A stretch of 64,000 bases of DNA. Source: Setaria digitata (taxonomy: Eukaryota > Nematoda > Chromadorea > Rhabditida > Setariidae). The stretch lies in NCBI GenBank assembly GCA_003640385.1, contig RCAB01000122.1, forward strand, positions 1 through 64,000, given 5' to 3'. A program made the position numbers and the translations under genes. This document shows positions 26,701 through 39,000 of this stretch, one piece after another. Position 1 is the stretch's first letter; every line of letters begins with the position of its first letter. Below the pieces are notes generated by a model, which saw only the letters and a program-made list of their open reading frames with translations, made no database searches and was not told the origin of the DNA.

Positions 26701-27281
26701 CAAATATCGCTAAAATGGCCACCAATGAGAAGACTACCGCTGTATACGTTACAAACGTATACGCTTTTTCTCGAGCCTCACGCTCCATCTAAAATAATTT
26801 ACCATTTTATAAAACATTTGCTGAAAAACTTCGATTTGAATAATTTCAAAAACTCATTCCCCCTAATTTCCAAGCTAATACTCATTTTTTGAAAGAAAAA
26901 AGGAAATACTGAAAAGGTTTAAATAAATAAAACACAAAGTAAATAAAGTCATCCAAAACGATAGTATCAATTTCATGTGAAAATAATACATTTTGCTTTT
27001 CTGAACAACTTTTNTGAATAATTTCAAAAACTCATTCCCCTAATTTCCAAGCTAATACTCATTTTTTTGAAAGAAAAAAGGAAATACTGAAAAGGTTTAA
27101 ATGAATAAAACACAAAGTAAATAAAGTCATCCAAAATGATAGTATCAATTTCATGTGAAAATAATACATTTTGCTTTTCTGAACAACTTTTATAGTTGCT
27201 TCTGTGATTGTTAAACTTACACTATCATTATGCTAACAAAAAGCCAACAATATTTCTTACCGTTTCGATCAGTCTGTCCAT
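23711..27281 (-). CDS. Cuticle collagen B
   Basis: Seven exons read downward: 27281-27261, 26788-26627, 26088-25947, 25840-25732, 25522-25440, 24207-24023, 23938-23711; 309 aa. The first exon encodes only MDRLIET. Exon 2 gives the collagen N-terminal domain ([10 protein letters not shown], then [16 protein letters not shown] and the MEYCQ Cys). Exon 3 ends with [10 protein letters not shown], a furin-like site. Exons 4-7 carry Gly-X-Y blocks with GCCLPG and PPCKPCPPG Cys clusters and finish [19 protein letters not shown]. Exons 3-7 measure 142, 109, 83, 185 and 228 nt, exactly as exons 2-6 of collagen A. The 84-nt intron 23939-24022 is in frame and stop-free. Intron 1 contains an N-flanked duplication. 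The gene faces mlh-1 head to head. Confidence 0.95.
25335..25380. repeat. (AT)n microsatellite containing N
   Basis: An alternating TA/AT run in a collagen B intron is broken by N at 25367, so its true length is unknown. Confidence 0.9.
26223..26500. repeat. Degenerate tandem repeat in a collagen B intron
   Basis: Within the intron between 26088 and 26627 a phrase like TTAGTGTATCTATTTAA recurs at least eight times in one orientation: TTTAGTGCATCTATT, CTAATGTGTCTATT, CTAGCGTATTTGTCT, CTAGTGTAAATATGT, TTAGTGTATATCCGA, GTCATGTATCTGCT, TTCATGCACTTATC, GTAGTGTACCTATG. Spacing alternates between about 21-24 and 35-42 bp. It looks like an old, eroded satellite. Confidence 0.6.
26837..27191. repeat. 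Direct duplication of 177 bp around a single N
   Basis: Copies 26837-27013 and 27015-27191 are both 177 bp, differ at a handful of positions and flank N at 27014, in collagen B intron 1. The few differences look like allelic or sequencing differences, so this is probably an assembly join. Confidence 0.85.
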
Positions 27282-28399
27282 TATTTTTGCTCTGCTTGAC
27301 CGAAAATCTTCAATCGGAAAAAAACCAGTTTTACCGAAAAGTAAGACATCGAGAACAGGAAATTATGACTGTTCCATTACTGCGAACATTTTCATAACAT
27401 TCGCTTCTTGCTTATATTGCTAAAAAAAAAAAAAAAAGGAAGAATTTCTTATTGGAAGAAAGGAAAAACTGCGCGAAGTATTGGGAAGGATGAAAGTAAG
27501 ATGTGAATTAGGATGGACAAAGTTGCCAAGCATCGAGAATAACGAAAAGGTATGAATTCGGTCAGAAGTGATTTGAAGTTAAATTTTGATATGAATTTTA
27601 CTCTTTACCAAACTAACATTCACTCTACAATTCTGCATGTTGAAGCTGAAATCATTTAAATGAAAATCTATCATAAAAATTATTTCAAACATAACTTTTC
27701 GTCCCATTTTCTTATTTTTTTTTTTTTTCACTATCAATTTCGATGTAAAATTCCTCGGATATGTGTAAAATTGTGTAGAGAAGTCAAATTTAAATTTCTT
27801 ATTTTAATTTTAGCGTTAAAAAAAAGTAATTTCCACTTTCTTTTTTCTTTTCCTGCCTCATCCATTTAATGGATGGATGACTTAATCAATGTGTACTTTG
27901 TAATATTGGACAATTAATTACGTTAGCAACGATTTATTGCAATTTTGGTTTTGGCAACTGCGTCTATCTTAGGATCTTCCGGATTGGCTCTTTCCGAAGA
28001 AACGGAATCCCTGAAGAAGTGCCGGACAAACTCCTCAGGAACCACCTATTTCACTCAAGCATCTCATACTTCCTCTCAGTGACAGAAGGTTTACGGCCAT
28101 TTCGCGATTACTAAAACGTGACGTGGACAGATCGGTGTAAGCGTACGCTTCTTTCGGTGGTTCACGTTCGTGTTTGTTGTAACATCTCACCTGCATCATA
28201 AGTACGTATTCGTCGAAATAGAGATAATGAAATAGTCGTTAGTGCCGTTATATTGCTTTACGGATGATACACGTGTTTTACGAACAGTATTTCGGTCAAA
28301 GCAAGAGTTGCTGTTTTAGTGGATTGCGAGAATGAGCCATGCTCTCAAGAGTTCAAATTCTTTAAAGGTGTTTAGTGTATGAAGCTACGTTAAGAAAGA
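27282..28399. promoter_or_regulatory. Divergent promoter region, collagen B / mlh-1
   Basis: This 1.1 kb region separates two genes transcribed away from each other. The mlh-1 side (about 27960-28290) is clearly richer in G+C and CpG than its surroundings. It includes a CRE-like TGACGTGG at 28119-28126 and a perfect palindrome AAGCGTACGCTT at 28139-28150. An ATG at 28332 opens a short upstream frame that stops at 28382, before the mlh-1 start. No coding exon is supported. Confidence 0.5.
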
Positions 28400-31300
28400 A
28401 TGATACGTCGTCTTCCGGAAGACGTTGTTAACCGGATTGCTGCTGGTGAAGTGATTGTACGAGCAGCAAATGTGATTAAAGAATTAATCGAAAATGCGTT
28501 AGATGCCGGAAGTACGGAAATAATTATTACAGCAAAAAATGGTGGTCTCGATTTACTGAAAGTACAGGTAATACACTACACTGAAATGTAAAATTTCATT
28601 TATTTCCATATTTTCAATAAACATTGCTTAGTTTTTTTTTTTAATTTCCATATTTTCCTCGAGTACTTTAAAAATAATATTCCCAATATTTTTACAATTC
28701 CACATTTTTCATTTTCCCATATTCTTCTTTTCATGTACGGTACGTCTTTTCTTAATATTCTGGCAAATTTCACTTTTTTCAGGATAACGGTAGAGGAATC
28801 GCCAAAGATGATTTAGCAATTGTTTGTGAACGCTTTACAACATCAAAATTGGAGAAATACGAAGATTTGGAGTGTATGAGCACATTTGGATTTCGGGGTG
28901 AAGCATTGGCATCAATAAGTCATGTAGCTAAGGTGAACATTATCTCCAAAACATCTGATTCACGTTGTGCTTATGTTGCTCGTTATACAGGTATTGTTCA
29001 ATTCATTTCCTCTTATTTTTTTTTACCACATTTATTTCTAATAACTTGACATTTTTTCTTAGGTTCAACGAAGAGTCTTAAATTTCCCCCAGGTTTTCAA
29101 TTTTTTCTCGTTTTCGGTGATTGCCACGCCTTTTCAGAATCCACTGGTACGAAGCTGCTAAAGACGCCTAACTTTCATTTATCTGTCAATCCTAATGTTA
29201 ACCCATTTCCCACTGTCAAAAAATTATCACATCAGATATATTGTACGAAAGTATTGTTAACAGTACTTTCAAAACAAAGGACAAGAGCATGATGTGCTGC
29301 AAATCAAACATTGCTGTTGGTTAAAAAATGAAATTGTAAACGGTTTTTGTTTTAGATGGTCATCTACAGGGCGATATAAAAGCATCAGCTGGACTTGATG
29401 GTACCATTATTACTGCCGAAGATCTATTTTACAATTGTCCATCACGTCGTCGTGCACTCAAATACCCTGCAGATGAAATGAATCGTATCGCTGATGTTGT
29501 TATAAGATATGCTATACATAACCCGTAAGTAGTAGTGACCAGAATCATTTATTTATTTGGAAGTGCTTCATATAAACTTACCATCAGTTTTAGAGCTGTA
29601 TCATTTACATTACGACGTTGCGGTAGTGGAAGTGATTTTCGAACGACCGGTACGGGTGATCTTTGTGCAACGATATGTTCGCTACTGGGCGGGAAATTTT
29701 CTAAAGTAATTGTTTTTCCTTAGCAACATAAAATTTACTATTTATAATTATTTTATGCGTTTTATTTATCACAAAGATTGCAAAAATTTGGCTTACACAT
29801 TGTTTTAGGATCTCATCTCTCTGTGTCATAGTGATCCAGCATTACATTTCACTTTAATGGGTTGCTTGGTTCGACCCACTGCATCTTGTACCGCTGAAAA
29901 TCTTCAGAATCGGCAGGTAATTTTCATTTCTCATAATAACTATCAGTAGAGAAAATGGTTATTAACACCTAAAGGGATTATTAAAAAGCTGCTAAAAATC
30001 ATAAACATCTTTAAGAGGGCATTTATGCGGCTTTTCTAGGCACATGATTTTACCATTATCAGAAAATACACCTTATTTAATATCGAATTATTGTGATTGA
30101 GTTATTTGCTTTCCTTTTTTTCAAGTTATATCAAACTCTTTAGTCAAAGCAAATGTATTTCAGAATCGTCAGAAACTTTTTTATTTATTTATCAATGGTC
30201 GTAGTGTTGAATGCATCGCACTTAAGCAAGCTTTAGATGTTGTTTTTGCTGCCCAAAATACCATGTCACCATTTGTCATGATTTCTCTGCAGGTATTTCG
30301 AATTAATTTGCTAATTTTTCATTTGGAATTCTATCAATAACAGTAATAAAAAATCCGGAGAAAAAAAAAATCCACATTTGCTGTTAAAAATAAGTTTCAT
30401 GGTGCCGACCTAATCCTCTCGTTCTAAATCTAAATGTCCGACTTGTTGATCTACAATAGATGATCTTATAAGTTCAAATAATTACTGAGCCGTTAATTTT
30501 CACCTAGATTGAGCCCAACCGTGTCGATGTTAATGTGCATCCGACTAAATCTATTGTTTATTTCCTGGAACAGGACCATATCATTAACTCTATTCAAGAC
30601 GTGAGTTTCTGGCTTTAAAATATTCATTTAAATTATAGTAGACAACTTAATGTAAAGAGCGGTAATTTTTAACTTTCTGAATTCTCTTTCGAGGTTTTTA
30701 AAAATTAATATTTTCCCAGTATATGGAAAATTTAATTCTAAATTTGGCTGGTAGCTGTGATGTAAATCCGAAATTTCCCCTTATGATCGATGCGAATGGT
30801 GGCAGTTCTAAATCAATGGATACGTCAGATACTTCAAGTACAAAGAAACAGAAATTGATGATGTTTGTATCAGAATCACTTGGTGGACCACCACCACCTA
30901 ATACGAAATCACCAAAGGTCTATCCTCACCAGGTTCCAAATTTTTATTTTGTTTTCATTACATGATTTCTCATTACTATGTTTCAACTTACATGATACAA
31001 AAGCAGCAATAAATTTTGAGTTTTTCCAAGCTGGTGCGGACGGATGCAAAGGAAAGGCATTTAGAAGAATTTACTGCCAGTCAGTCACAAGTTACATCGT
31101 CTCCAAGTGCAGCGAATGACGCTATTTCGAGGTAGCTTATATATGTTTTTATTGATGATGAATAGTTTAACAGTTCTAAACAGACTAAAGTTTTGCCAAA
31201 TACATCATCACCATTTATAACAAGCAAAAAAAGGGAGGTATAAGGTACACAGAAATTACTTCTCGAGAGTCGAAATCATCGGCAATTTAACTGGTTGGCG

Positions 31301-32921
31301 GATTAAGATGGATTTTTTTTTTTTGATGAGAATGTGTTCTGTAATGTTTATCCCTGTTATATAATGCTTGATTTTTATTGTGTTTTGTAAAGAGTCAATC
31401 TGCTAATAGATGAAGTGAGTTTGTATTACAGATAAGGTGTAGTGATTATAGCATCATGGGGTGCAATAAATTCCCATTTTCTCTATTTAACTCATGGCCG
31501 AACAGATTATTGTTTATTTATTGCTGATTTTGATTTATTAGTCATGAAACCTTTGTCAGTATAGTTAAACGAAAATTTAACTTCCTGCCAGCGTAAAGAT
31601 TCGTTTTGTAAATTTAGTTTAAAGCCGTCGGAAAAGGATGAGTGGCGCAAGTTTGAATTTGAGTCACTACAAAATATGAAGAAAGCACTTTGCACGACTG
31701 CTTCTGTCAGTTTACGTTCGTTGTTTAAAGAGCATATTTATATTGGAGCTGTAAATGTTGATCAGGTTCTAATCCAGCATTCAACATCAATTTATTTGGT
31801 AAACGCGCAGGACTGTTTGCGGAATTTCTTCTATCAGGTAGCATTTCACATTTTGAAGGGAAATCGGTGGAAAAGTTAATGCTTACGTTTAATTTTTTTT
31901 TTTTTTTAAGTTTAATAATTCGGTTGTGGATACCCTTCTTAATAGTTTAAGACTTGCCAGCACTTCTCTCTTTACAGCTGTATTCTAACTAACGTTTCTA
32001 GTACTAAAAATTCGCATTTTTTTTCTTTTAGAGCTCCATAGGCCAAGGTTTCCTTTACCTTATGATGTTTGTAGTAGATGAAATTTTCTTCAGTATTGTA
32101 TGTTAATTTTTTATTCATAAATCTTTATTGAGTTGTTTTTTCTTTGCTATTTTCCATAGTGATCTTTTTTGCAGATCCTTGTTCTTTCATTCGGCAATTT
32201 TGGATCATATAAACTAAGTGAATGCGCACCATTGCTTCAGTTGCTATCTCTAGCTGATAATAACTTATCCACTATAGAAGCTGAGCAAAAATTAGCTACC
32301 ATAATTGAAAATCGTGAAATGTTGGATGATTACTTCTCTCTGTCTATCACGGAAAATGGAACTATTAATTCTGTCCCTTCTTTAGTTGATGGATTCGTTC
32401 CGCAACTGGAATCTCTTCCGCAGTTAGTACTGACATTAGCAAACGACATTATGTGGGATGAAGTAAGCTTATTATCCCTAGACTTTTTCAAGTCTGTGAC
32501 ATTATATGAACAACTTTTTTATAATTTCGGATACATCATAAGCGAACGGATTGCTTCGAAGAAAATGAATGAAAAAATGCGGCAGTAAAGTCAACTTATG
32601 TAAATGGAACTGGATTGAATGGCCATTTTTTTCTGTGAATTATTTATACATCACATGTAAATTTCATTGTATTTTCAGGAGCAAGCTTGTTTTGAAGGAG
32701 TGTGTTGGGCGCTAGCAGAATTCTTTTGTCTTAAAAAAGAGTTCTGCAGTGGAGATGCGACTTCGAGCTTGTGTAACGAGCAGCAATCCTGGAAGAATAC
32801 CTATCGAGATATTCTATTCCCAGCATTAAAAATCAATTTTCTGCCACCCCAAAAGTTGGTATCCTCACTACGTCGAATTGCCGATTTACGTGATTTGTAC
32901 AAAGTTTTTGAAAGGTGCTAA
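28400..32921 (+). CDS. mlh-1: DNA mismatch repair protein MLH1
   Basis: Thirteen exons, 713 aa: 28400-28567, 28783-28990, 29356-29524, 29594-29705, 29809-29916, 30164-30292, 30508-30600, 30720-30932, 31031-31131, 31174-31237, 31592-31837, 32175-32462, 32679-32921. The N-terminal GHKL ATPase has [11 protein letters not shown] (Glu31, Asn32), DNGRGI (57-62), TSKL (76-79) and GFRGEAL (92-98). The MutL transducer-type fold follows, with FINGRSV and [10 protein letters not shown] short linker precedes the C-terminal dimerisation domain (FFYQ, SFGNFG). The protein ends YKVFERC; in MutL-alpha this tail contributes to the endonuclease site of the partner. MLH1 pairs with PMS2 to act after MutS mismatch recognition in the nucleus. 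The length is slightly short of human MLH1 (756) because the linker is short. The 3' end converges with the PTR gene 121 bp away. Confidence 0.97.
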
Positions 32922-32990
32922 TGGCTAAAATTTTTTGCGTAAAAAAATGAATGCTCATTTTGTAAAACGTTTCTACAAGTGTATAAATTT

Positions 32991-32996
32991 TTTATT
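32991..32996 (-). terminator. Polyadenylation signal of the PTR gene
   Basis: AATAAA on the minus strand lies 47-52 nt after the PTR stop and only about 70 bp from the mlh-1 stop on the other strand, so the two 3' UTRs probably overlap. Confidence 0.6.
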
Positions 32997-33042
32997 GCAC
33001 AAAAATAGCAGTAGCAGTAAAATTCCCGAGACTTGTTCTTTT

Positions 33043-36000
33043 TCACTTTTCTAACAAATTAGGACCATTCATAATTTTAATCACTCTTCCAGATGTTAAT
33101 GTCGTCCTGTTCGCAATGTTTTCTTTCTGGTTATCACGGCATAAATTAACCAACAAAACTGGTAGTATAAAAAGGCCATGTAACAAGGCTAAACCTATAT
33201 TTAGGAAGACAGTTTTAGCGAATGCTAAAATTGCATAAGTTGGAACAAAGATAAGGGGTAGCATGCAAAGTACCGTTGATATTCCAGCCTGCAAATTGGA
33301 ATTTTTGTTGTAGGAGCGATATTTTAATTCAACTGAATTTGAATCTAATTAAGTCTTTGCACCTTTTAGATTGTTAATTTTAGCTGAAGTATTTCAATAA
33401 GAACTTGTAAAGGTACGGGAGCACATTTCCTATGTCATAAATTATGATACCTGGGAGGTTTGCGTACATAGTCGATCTTGTGCTGAACATTAGTGAATAA
33501 AAGTAAAGCATAGTGTGGAATTAAACATAATTTGACCTGAAGCATAGGTCCGGACATTTCACGAAAACTTTGTTTAATTCGTTCTTCCCGCTCACCGACC
33601 AGTTTGTAAAATTTGTACGCAATATGGGCAGTGTAATCAACACTAAATCCAGTAGCAATTAATACATCAACCATTGTTACGGGATCCATATCTGCTCCCC
33701 ACCAAGATAATGAGCCAACAAGTGCTGAAAATAACTTTTAATTCGAAGGAAATTTGAGATAATACTATAAATGGTAATATCTTGTCGATTAATTTTTATG
33801 AATTTACAGACTTTTGCGAAAAAACGTTTTAAAAATTTGCAATAACTTACTAAAACAAATGGATGAGATCGTGAAGGTAATGATTAATACTCCAATTTTG
33901 TTTTTAATAAAAAATAAGCAAACTATTGCCATACAAAGGACCGTGACAGTAATTGATCCAATAAGATCCGTTTTAGCAGTTAGTATTAAATCTAATATCG
34001 CTGAATCACCATCGTAAACAGTAGCATTGAAACGTGGATAATTACGGAAAAGTGAACGACATGCATCCACGTATACAGCACGTTTAGACCACTCAGACAT
34101 ATTTTTCGCCATTGTCGTAATTACAAATGCTGCCAACTTTTTTCCACCTCTAAAAATAATTTAAAAATTTAACAACCACTTTTAAAAATAAAACACTTTT
34201 TCCTAGATAAGCGAATCGATTTTTCTGCTTCTTTTGGTTATTAATTTTAGTTTTGATTGATTTTCAAAGCATAATGAAAGATCGTAAAAAAAAAGTATAA
34301 AAAAGTATAATCAATATTCCTCGGGATCCGAACTCCCTAAACACATCTCTCTTGATCACTTGTTCATCTTATCCTCAACAATGATGTTTCTTTTAATTTT
34401 ATATCATTTAAGACTTATAATGCTATCAGACAGTTGGCATCAACTTATCATGAGGTTTATCATATCCTAAAAATGCTGTTCACTGTGGAACAAATTAATT
34501 TCATTGTGAATTGATTGCATAAGTGATTAAAAAATTATTTAAAAAAAGAAAAGGAAAAACTAACTTTTCATCACTTTTCATTTTGATAAATGGTGGATTA
34601 CGGATGTGTTCCAGAAAAATCGGCAAATTATCATATGATGGCATGAAGTATTCTTGACTTACAATACCTAATGTATAAAATAAATCATGCATTTTGCGAT
34701 CAAAATCTTCATATATCTTCAGGAAGACAATCGTTTGATTTGGCCCATAACTATTTGGTATCGCTTCCACATTCCTTATCATATCATAAAACTCGTTACA
34801 CTGAAATAATGAGGTCTGTGCTGAAAGTTATGCTGATATTGATTAAAAATTGCACTTGAGAGTTGCTGTTATTACGATTTTGACAATTTATTATCTGAAA
34901 TAATCAGTCTCGATCGAATCACGTCGACATTTTTCAAAGACAAAAAAAAAAAAATAAATTTCTTCTTCTTCTTGAATAAATAAATCAAGATTTTACCATT
35001 TTGACACAAATTGATTTTTTAAACAGAAAAAACATGAAAATAGAAACTTTGAAATATTATAAAAAGTGCTTAATTAGAATTAAATTCCGGGGAAAAAAAA
35101 GGATTGAATGGACCGTACTTCCACTGAATCGCTGATATTTGGTGGTTTGTTAATGACAACTTGTAGTGGAAAAAAATCATCAAAAACATTCCTGAAATTA
35201 TCGAAGCTGATAGCAATTCAATACTCCTATTTTTTTTTTTTTTTTTTTTGTGGCATACTAAGTTAGAAAAGTAAAAAAAAATGAGAAAGCATCAAGAAAT
35301 TGAAATTTGAAAAATCAATCCTTAAAAAATTAGTTTCATATTTTGACAGTGATAACAAAGAAACAATTTTTGCATCAGACGAAAAGTTGAATGCTTAAAA
35401 TTAGACTTGATGAGATTGGTTTTTCGCATACCGAATTATTACAGATGAAGTTGAAGACATCGAATCAGATGGGAAAGCTTTAAAAGGTTCAAAAGTTGAT
35501 TTCATGTTCATAACTCCTACTAATGATAAGAAGTATAGTATTATCATTAAGATCACTGCAATAGTTCGACCTTTCCATGAGCATATCAGTTTGCAATAAC
35601 TTGCAATAAATTGTTCGCTCAACTGCAATTCATTGAAATTCTTAAAAATTTTGAAAAATTTTTAAATGTTATTGCATTATTCTCAATCGAAAATTTTAAT
35701 AATTCTAATAATAGAAAAAGTTTGAAGAAATGATTAAATATTTATAATATATTGCGAAATTTTTTTTTACTTTATTTTTCGACTGTTTTCTTGCCATCAG
35801 ATAACCATCCTCCGATTTACTGACCAAATAAAGAATCGGTGCCAGAAGTGTAAAGGTAAAGATGTAATCAAATAAGCAAGCGAATGATGTACATAAACAA
35901 AATAAACTCATCTAAAAATATAACTGTTAAACAGTCAGTGATTATCACTACCGTTATCTTTTGACTGAGCATATCAAAAAGTGTGGAATATGTTTGAAAG

Positions 36001-39000
36001 TTCAACCATTTACAATTCAAAATTCAGAATCTTCAAAATTTTTGTGATAATAATATACTGAAAGTTATATAAAAGTTTGAATTTTCTATTCGATATTAAT
36101 ATTATACTAGAAATTAAACTTCAAAAATTTAGCTGTTAAATTTCGAAAGTAACTTCTAATGCTCTGAAAATTCATTTTCTTTTTTCACTACTCAGTAGAA
36201 TTTTAGAATGAGTAAATTTTTTGCTTGGCCAGACATTTTTTTTACTTAACCTAGTAACAATAATCATCCAATTATTTCAATTATCACAATCAAATGTTAC
36301 AGAAAAGAAAAAGCAACCGGTGGTGAGAAATTTTTATCCGTATTAAATTATTAGTGATTAAAGTGCTAGTTAAAACAAAAGGAAAGGTTATCTTACCGGC
36401 TTATAAAATCTTTGAATGCAAGATCTCAATGGCTAAGAAATGCGAATAAAAAGTAAAAAATGCCACAATTAAAGTGATAGTGAAATGTGACAGATAAAAA
36501 ATGTCATGGAAGACTAGGCTAACAAGAATTAAGAAGTATACCTGTGGTGTGGGAGTTAAGTAGCCAATACCAAAAGCAATTAAATTGGTTATTGATGTGA
36601 TACTAATTGATGGTCCAATTTGGATGAAAACTTTCGCCAATCTATCTTTTCGTGATGCTACATCTCGAAGATGAGACCATGCTTGAATCATGATAAATGC
36701 ATCATCTACTCCTGAAATTTACCTAAATTTAATGTAACAATTTTTGATATCTGATTAGACACATATTATCAACTGTTACAAATCATGTTATCAATTTATA
36801 ATTTGTATTTTCATTTCATTTCCATTACGCTTCCACTTTTTTTGCGTATTTCGACTGTTTAGTAATTTTTTATCATATTATTCTTGAACAGTGACCGGTA
36901 ATTATCTGATTAAGATATTTAAATTTGCTCAAATTAATTCAATAATCGTAAATCGTACTTAAAGTTTGGCTATTGGGAAATTGATCGAATACGGAAAATG
37001 GCATTTTCTTAACGTAGTACGAAATATAAATGCTAGTGGTATATCAGAAAAAGAGCCCATTTACATTTAATTTTTCATTTAGCAATTATTTGACAATTAT
37101 TCTTTCATAATAAGAGAAATCAGCATAATGAACAATTAATGTGGACTGAAGTTTCCGGATTTATTTTTATTTCTCCGGATTCTTCTCCCTTCAAGAAGTG
37201 TTTCATCCGAAAAAAAAGATTGCAAAAACAAACATACCGATTCCAAGAACTAAAAATGGTGTAATGCACATCATAGAATAAACGGGAAGTTGAAGCCAAG
37301 AAATAATACCAAAGGATGCTGTAGCAGCCAAAAGAGGTGAAAATATGGCTGCAAAAACGATCTGAGGAAGAAGGTGCAGTTCAATCCTGTGCCACATGAT
37401 GAGAAACATGAAACAGACTAGGAAGACAAATCCAACTATCATTAGTTTGGTAGCCTGAAAGAACCTCTCCATTCGTAAAATAAAATTTGTAATTAAATTT
37501 GAAGGATTTAGGAAAGAAAATTTTTATCAAAAAATCAAATTAAAATGAAATATTGCTTTAAGGTAGTATGAAATTTTAGAAGATTTAAAATAATTAAATT
37601 CATAATTACTGTTCTAAATGTCTACTTCATAAGCGCCTCGGATTATTTCACGATTAGCAATTTCATCACCAAAAATATTGAAATTAATCCATTTAGTAGC
37701 ATTTTTCCTCTTAGACATTTCGAACAGTCCAAAGGTAACATTTTGAAGAATTTTAAGTTTACGTGGATTATCAACAACTGCCAAGTACCAAAACATAATA
37801 GTTTGTACACGTATTATCGTAGAACGATTCGGAAATACGTGATCTAAAAAGAACATGTAAAAGACACGTAAGTTTTTTTCACTTCTAAAATACAGTAGAA
37901 AAATAAAGAAGACGTAAAGTAGAAATTTGTTAAATCAGTTAAAAAAACTTGGAAACATTGCCGGAAGATTGTACACCGAACAAATTGGAGCCAAGAAACA
38001 GTTCCTGTCCCAATATGGTTGATTTTGGAAATGAGAATATTGCATCCTTATCGTAGCCAATACTACTCACATTTTTGTTCAATTCATCCTGAAAAACAAT
38101 CCCTTTGCTATTGCTTATTTATTATTTTTGAGCTTTTAAAAATATCAATTTTTCTAAAAGAAAAAAAGGGCTAATTCTTTTTTTTTTACATAAAATTCAT
38201 GAATAATTTTATTAAATAGTAATTTATCATTTTAATTTTGATCATAATAATTATGATAATTATAAATAATCAATCAATTAATTATCAATTTTTAATAATG
38301 TGAAAGATGTGCACTAAATTGAAATGAAAAACTTAGCATACAACATATTATTAACATCGCCTCTTTTATGTGAAAACTTGAAAAAAATTGAAACAATTCC
38401 ATTATTTCTTATGATAATTACCCAAAAAAGCCTGACTGCTTCATTGAGTTGACAAAATGGATGACAAATTGGCATACCAAAATATTTGACATTATTTAAA
38501 ACATCGGTCATTATTTGATTTATCTCATACACTTCTCTAATTTCCCTTTCACGTAACATTGTTCCGCCATCTTTTGCGTAAAATATGATGAAGGATCGTT
38601 TTGGAACGCTTGCAATATTATAAAATTGCATATAAATTTTTTCCTCCCTAAAAAAAAAGAAAAAAAAACAAAAAAAAAAGATGATAATGTAGTAAAAAAT
38701 TAATGTAACGAAAAATAGGATGCGATATTAAATATAATAAATAAAATGCTCGGAAGATTCATTTCATCATGTAAATTAATTTGAAAGAATTTTGTATTTT
38801 ATATTACACAATTCATCGATGGTATTCATTCATTTGTTTCTTTCTTTTTTTTTTTTTTTTTTTAGTAATTGTCAAAAGTTTCAGAAGTGGAAATATATAA
38901 TCTAAAAAGGTTAATTTTTTTTACCGAAATAATTAATACTCTAATGCCATTATCTGTGTCATTATTTTTATTTTTGTTTATTTTTTGAAACTTTTGAACC

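Noticed and set aside
34501..34600. Extension of a PTR exon to the hydrophobic run after KSDEK
   Set aside because: The donor after GATGAAAA at 34565 joins the next PTR exon in frame and restores the family alignment; the extra residues are intron.
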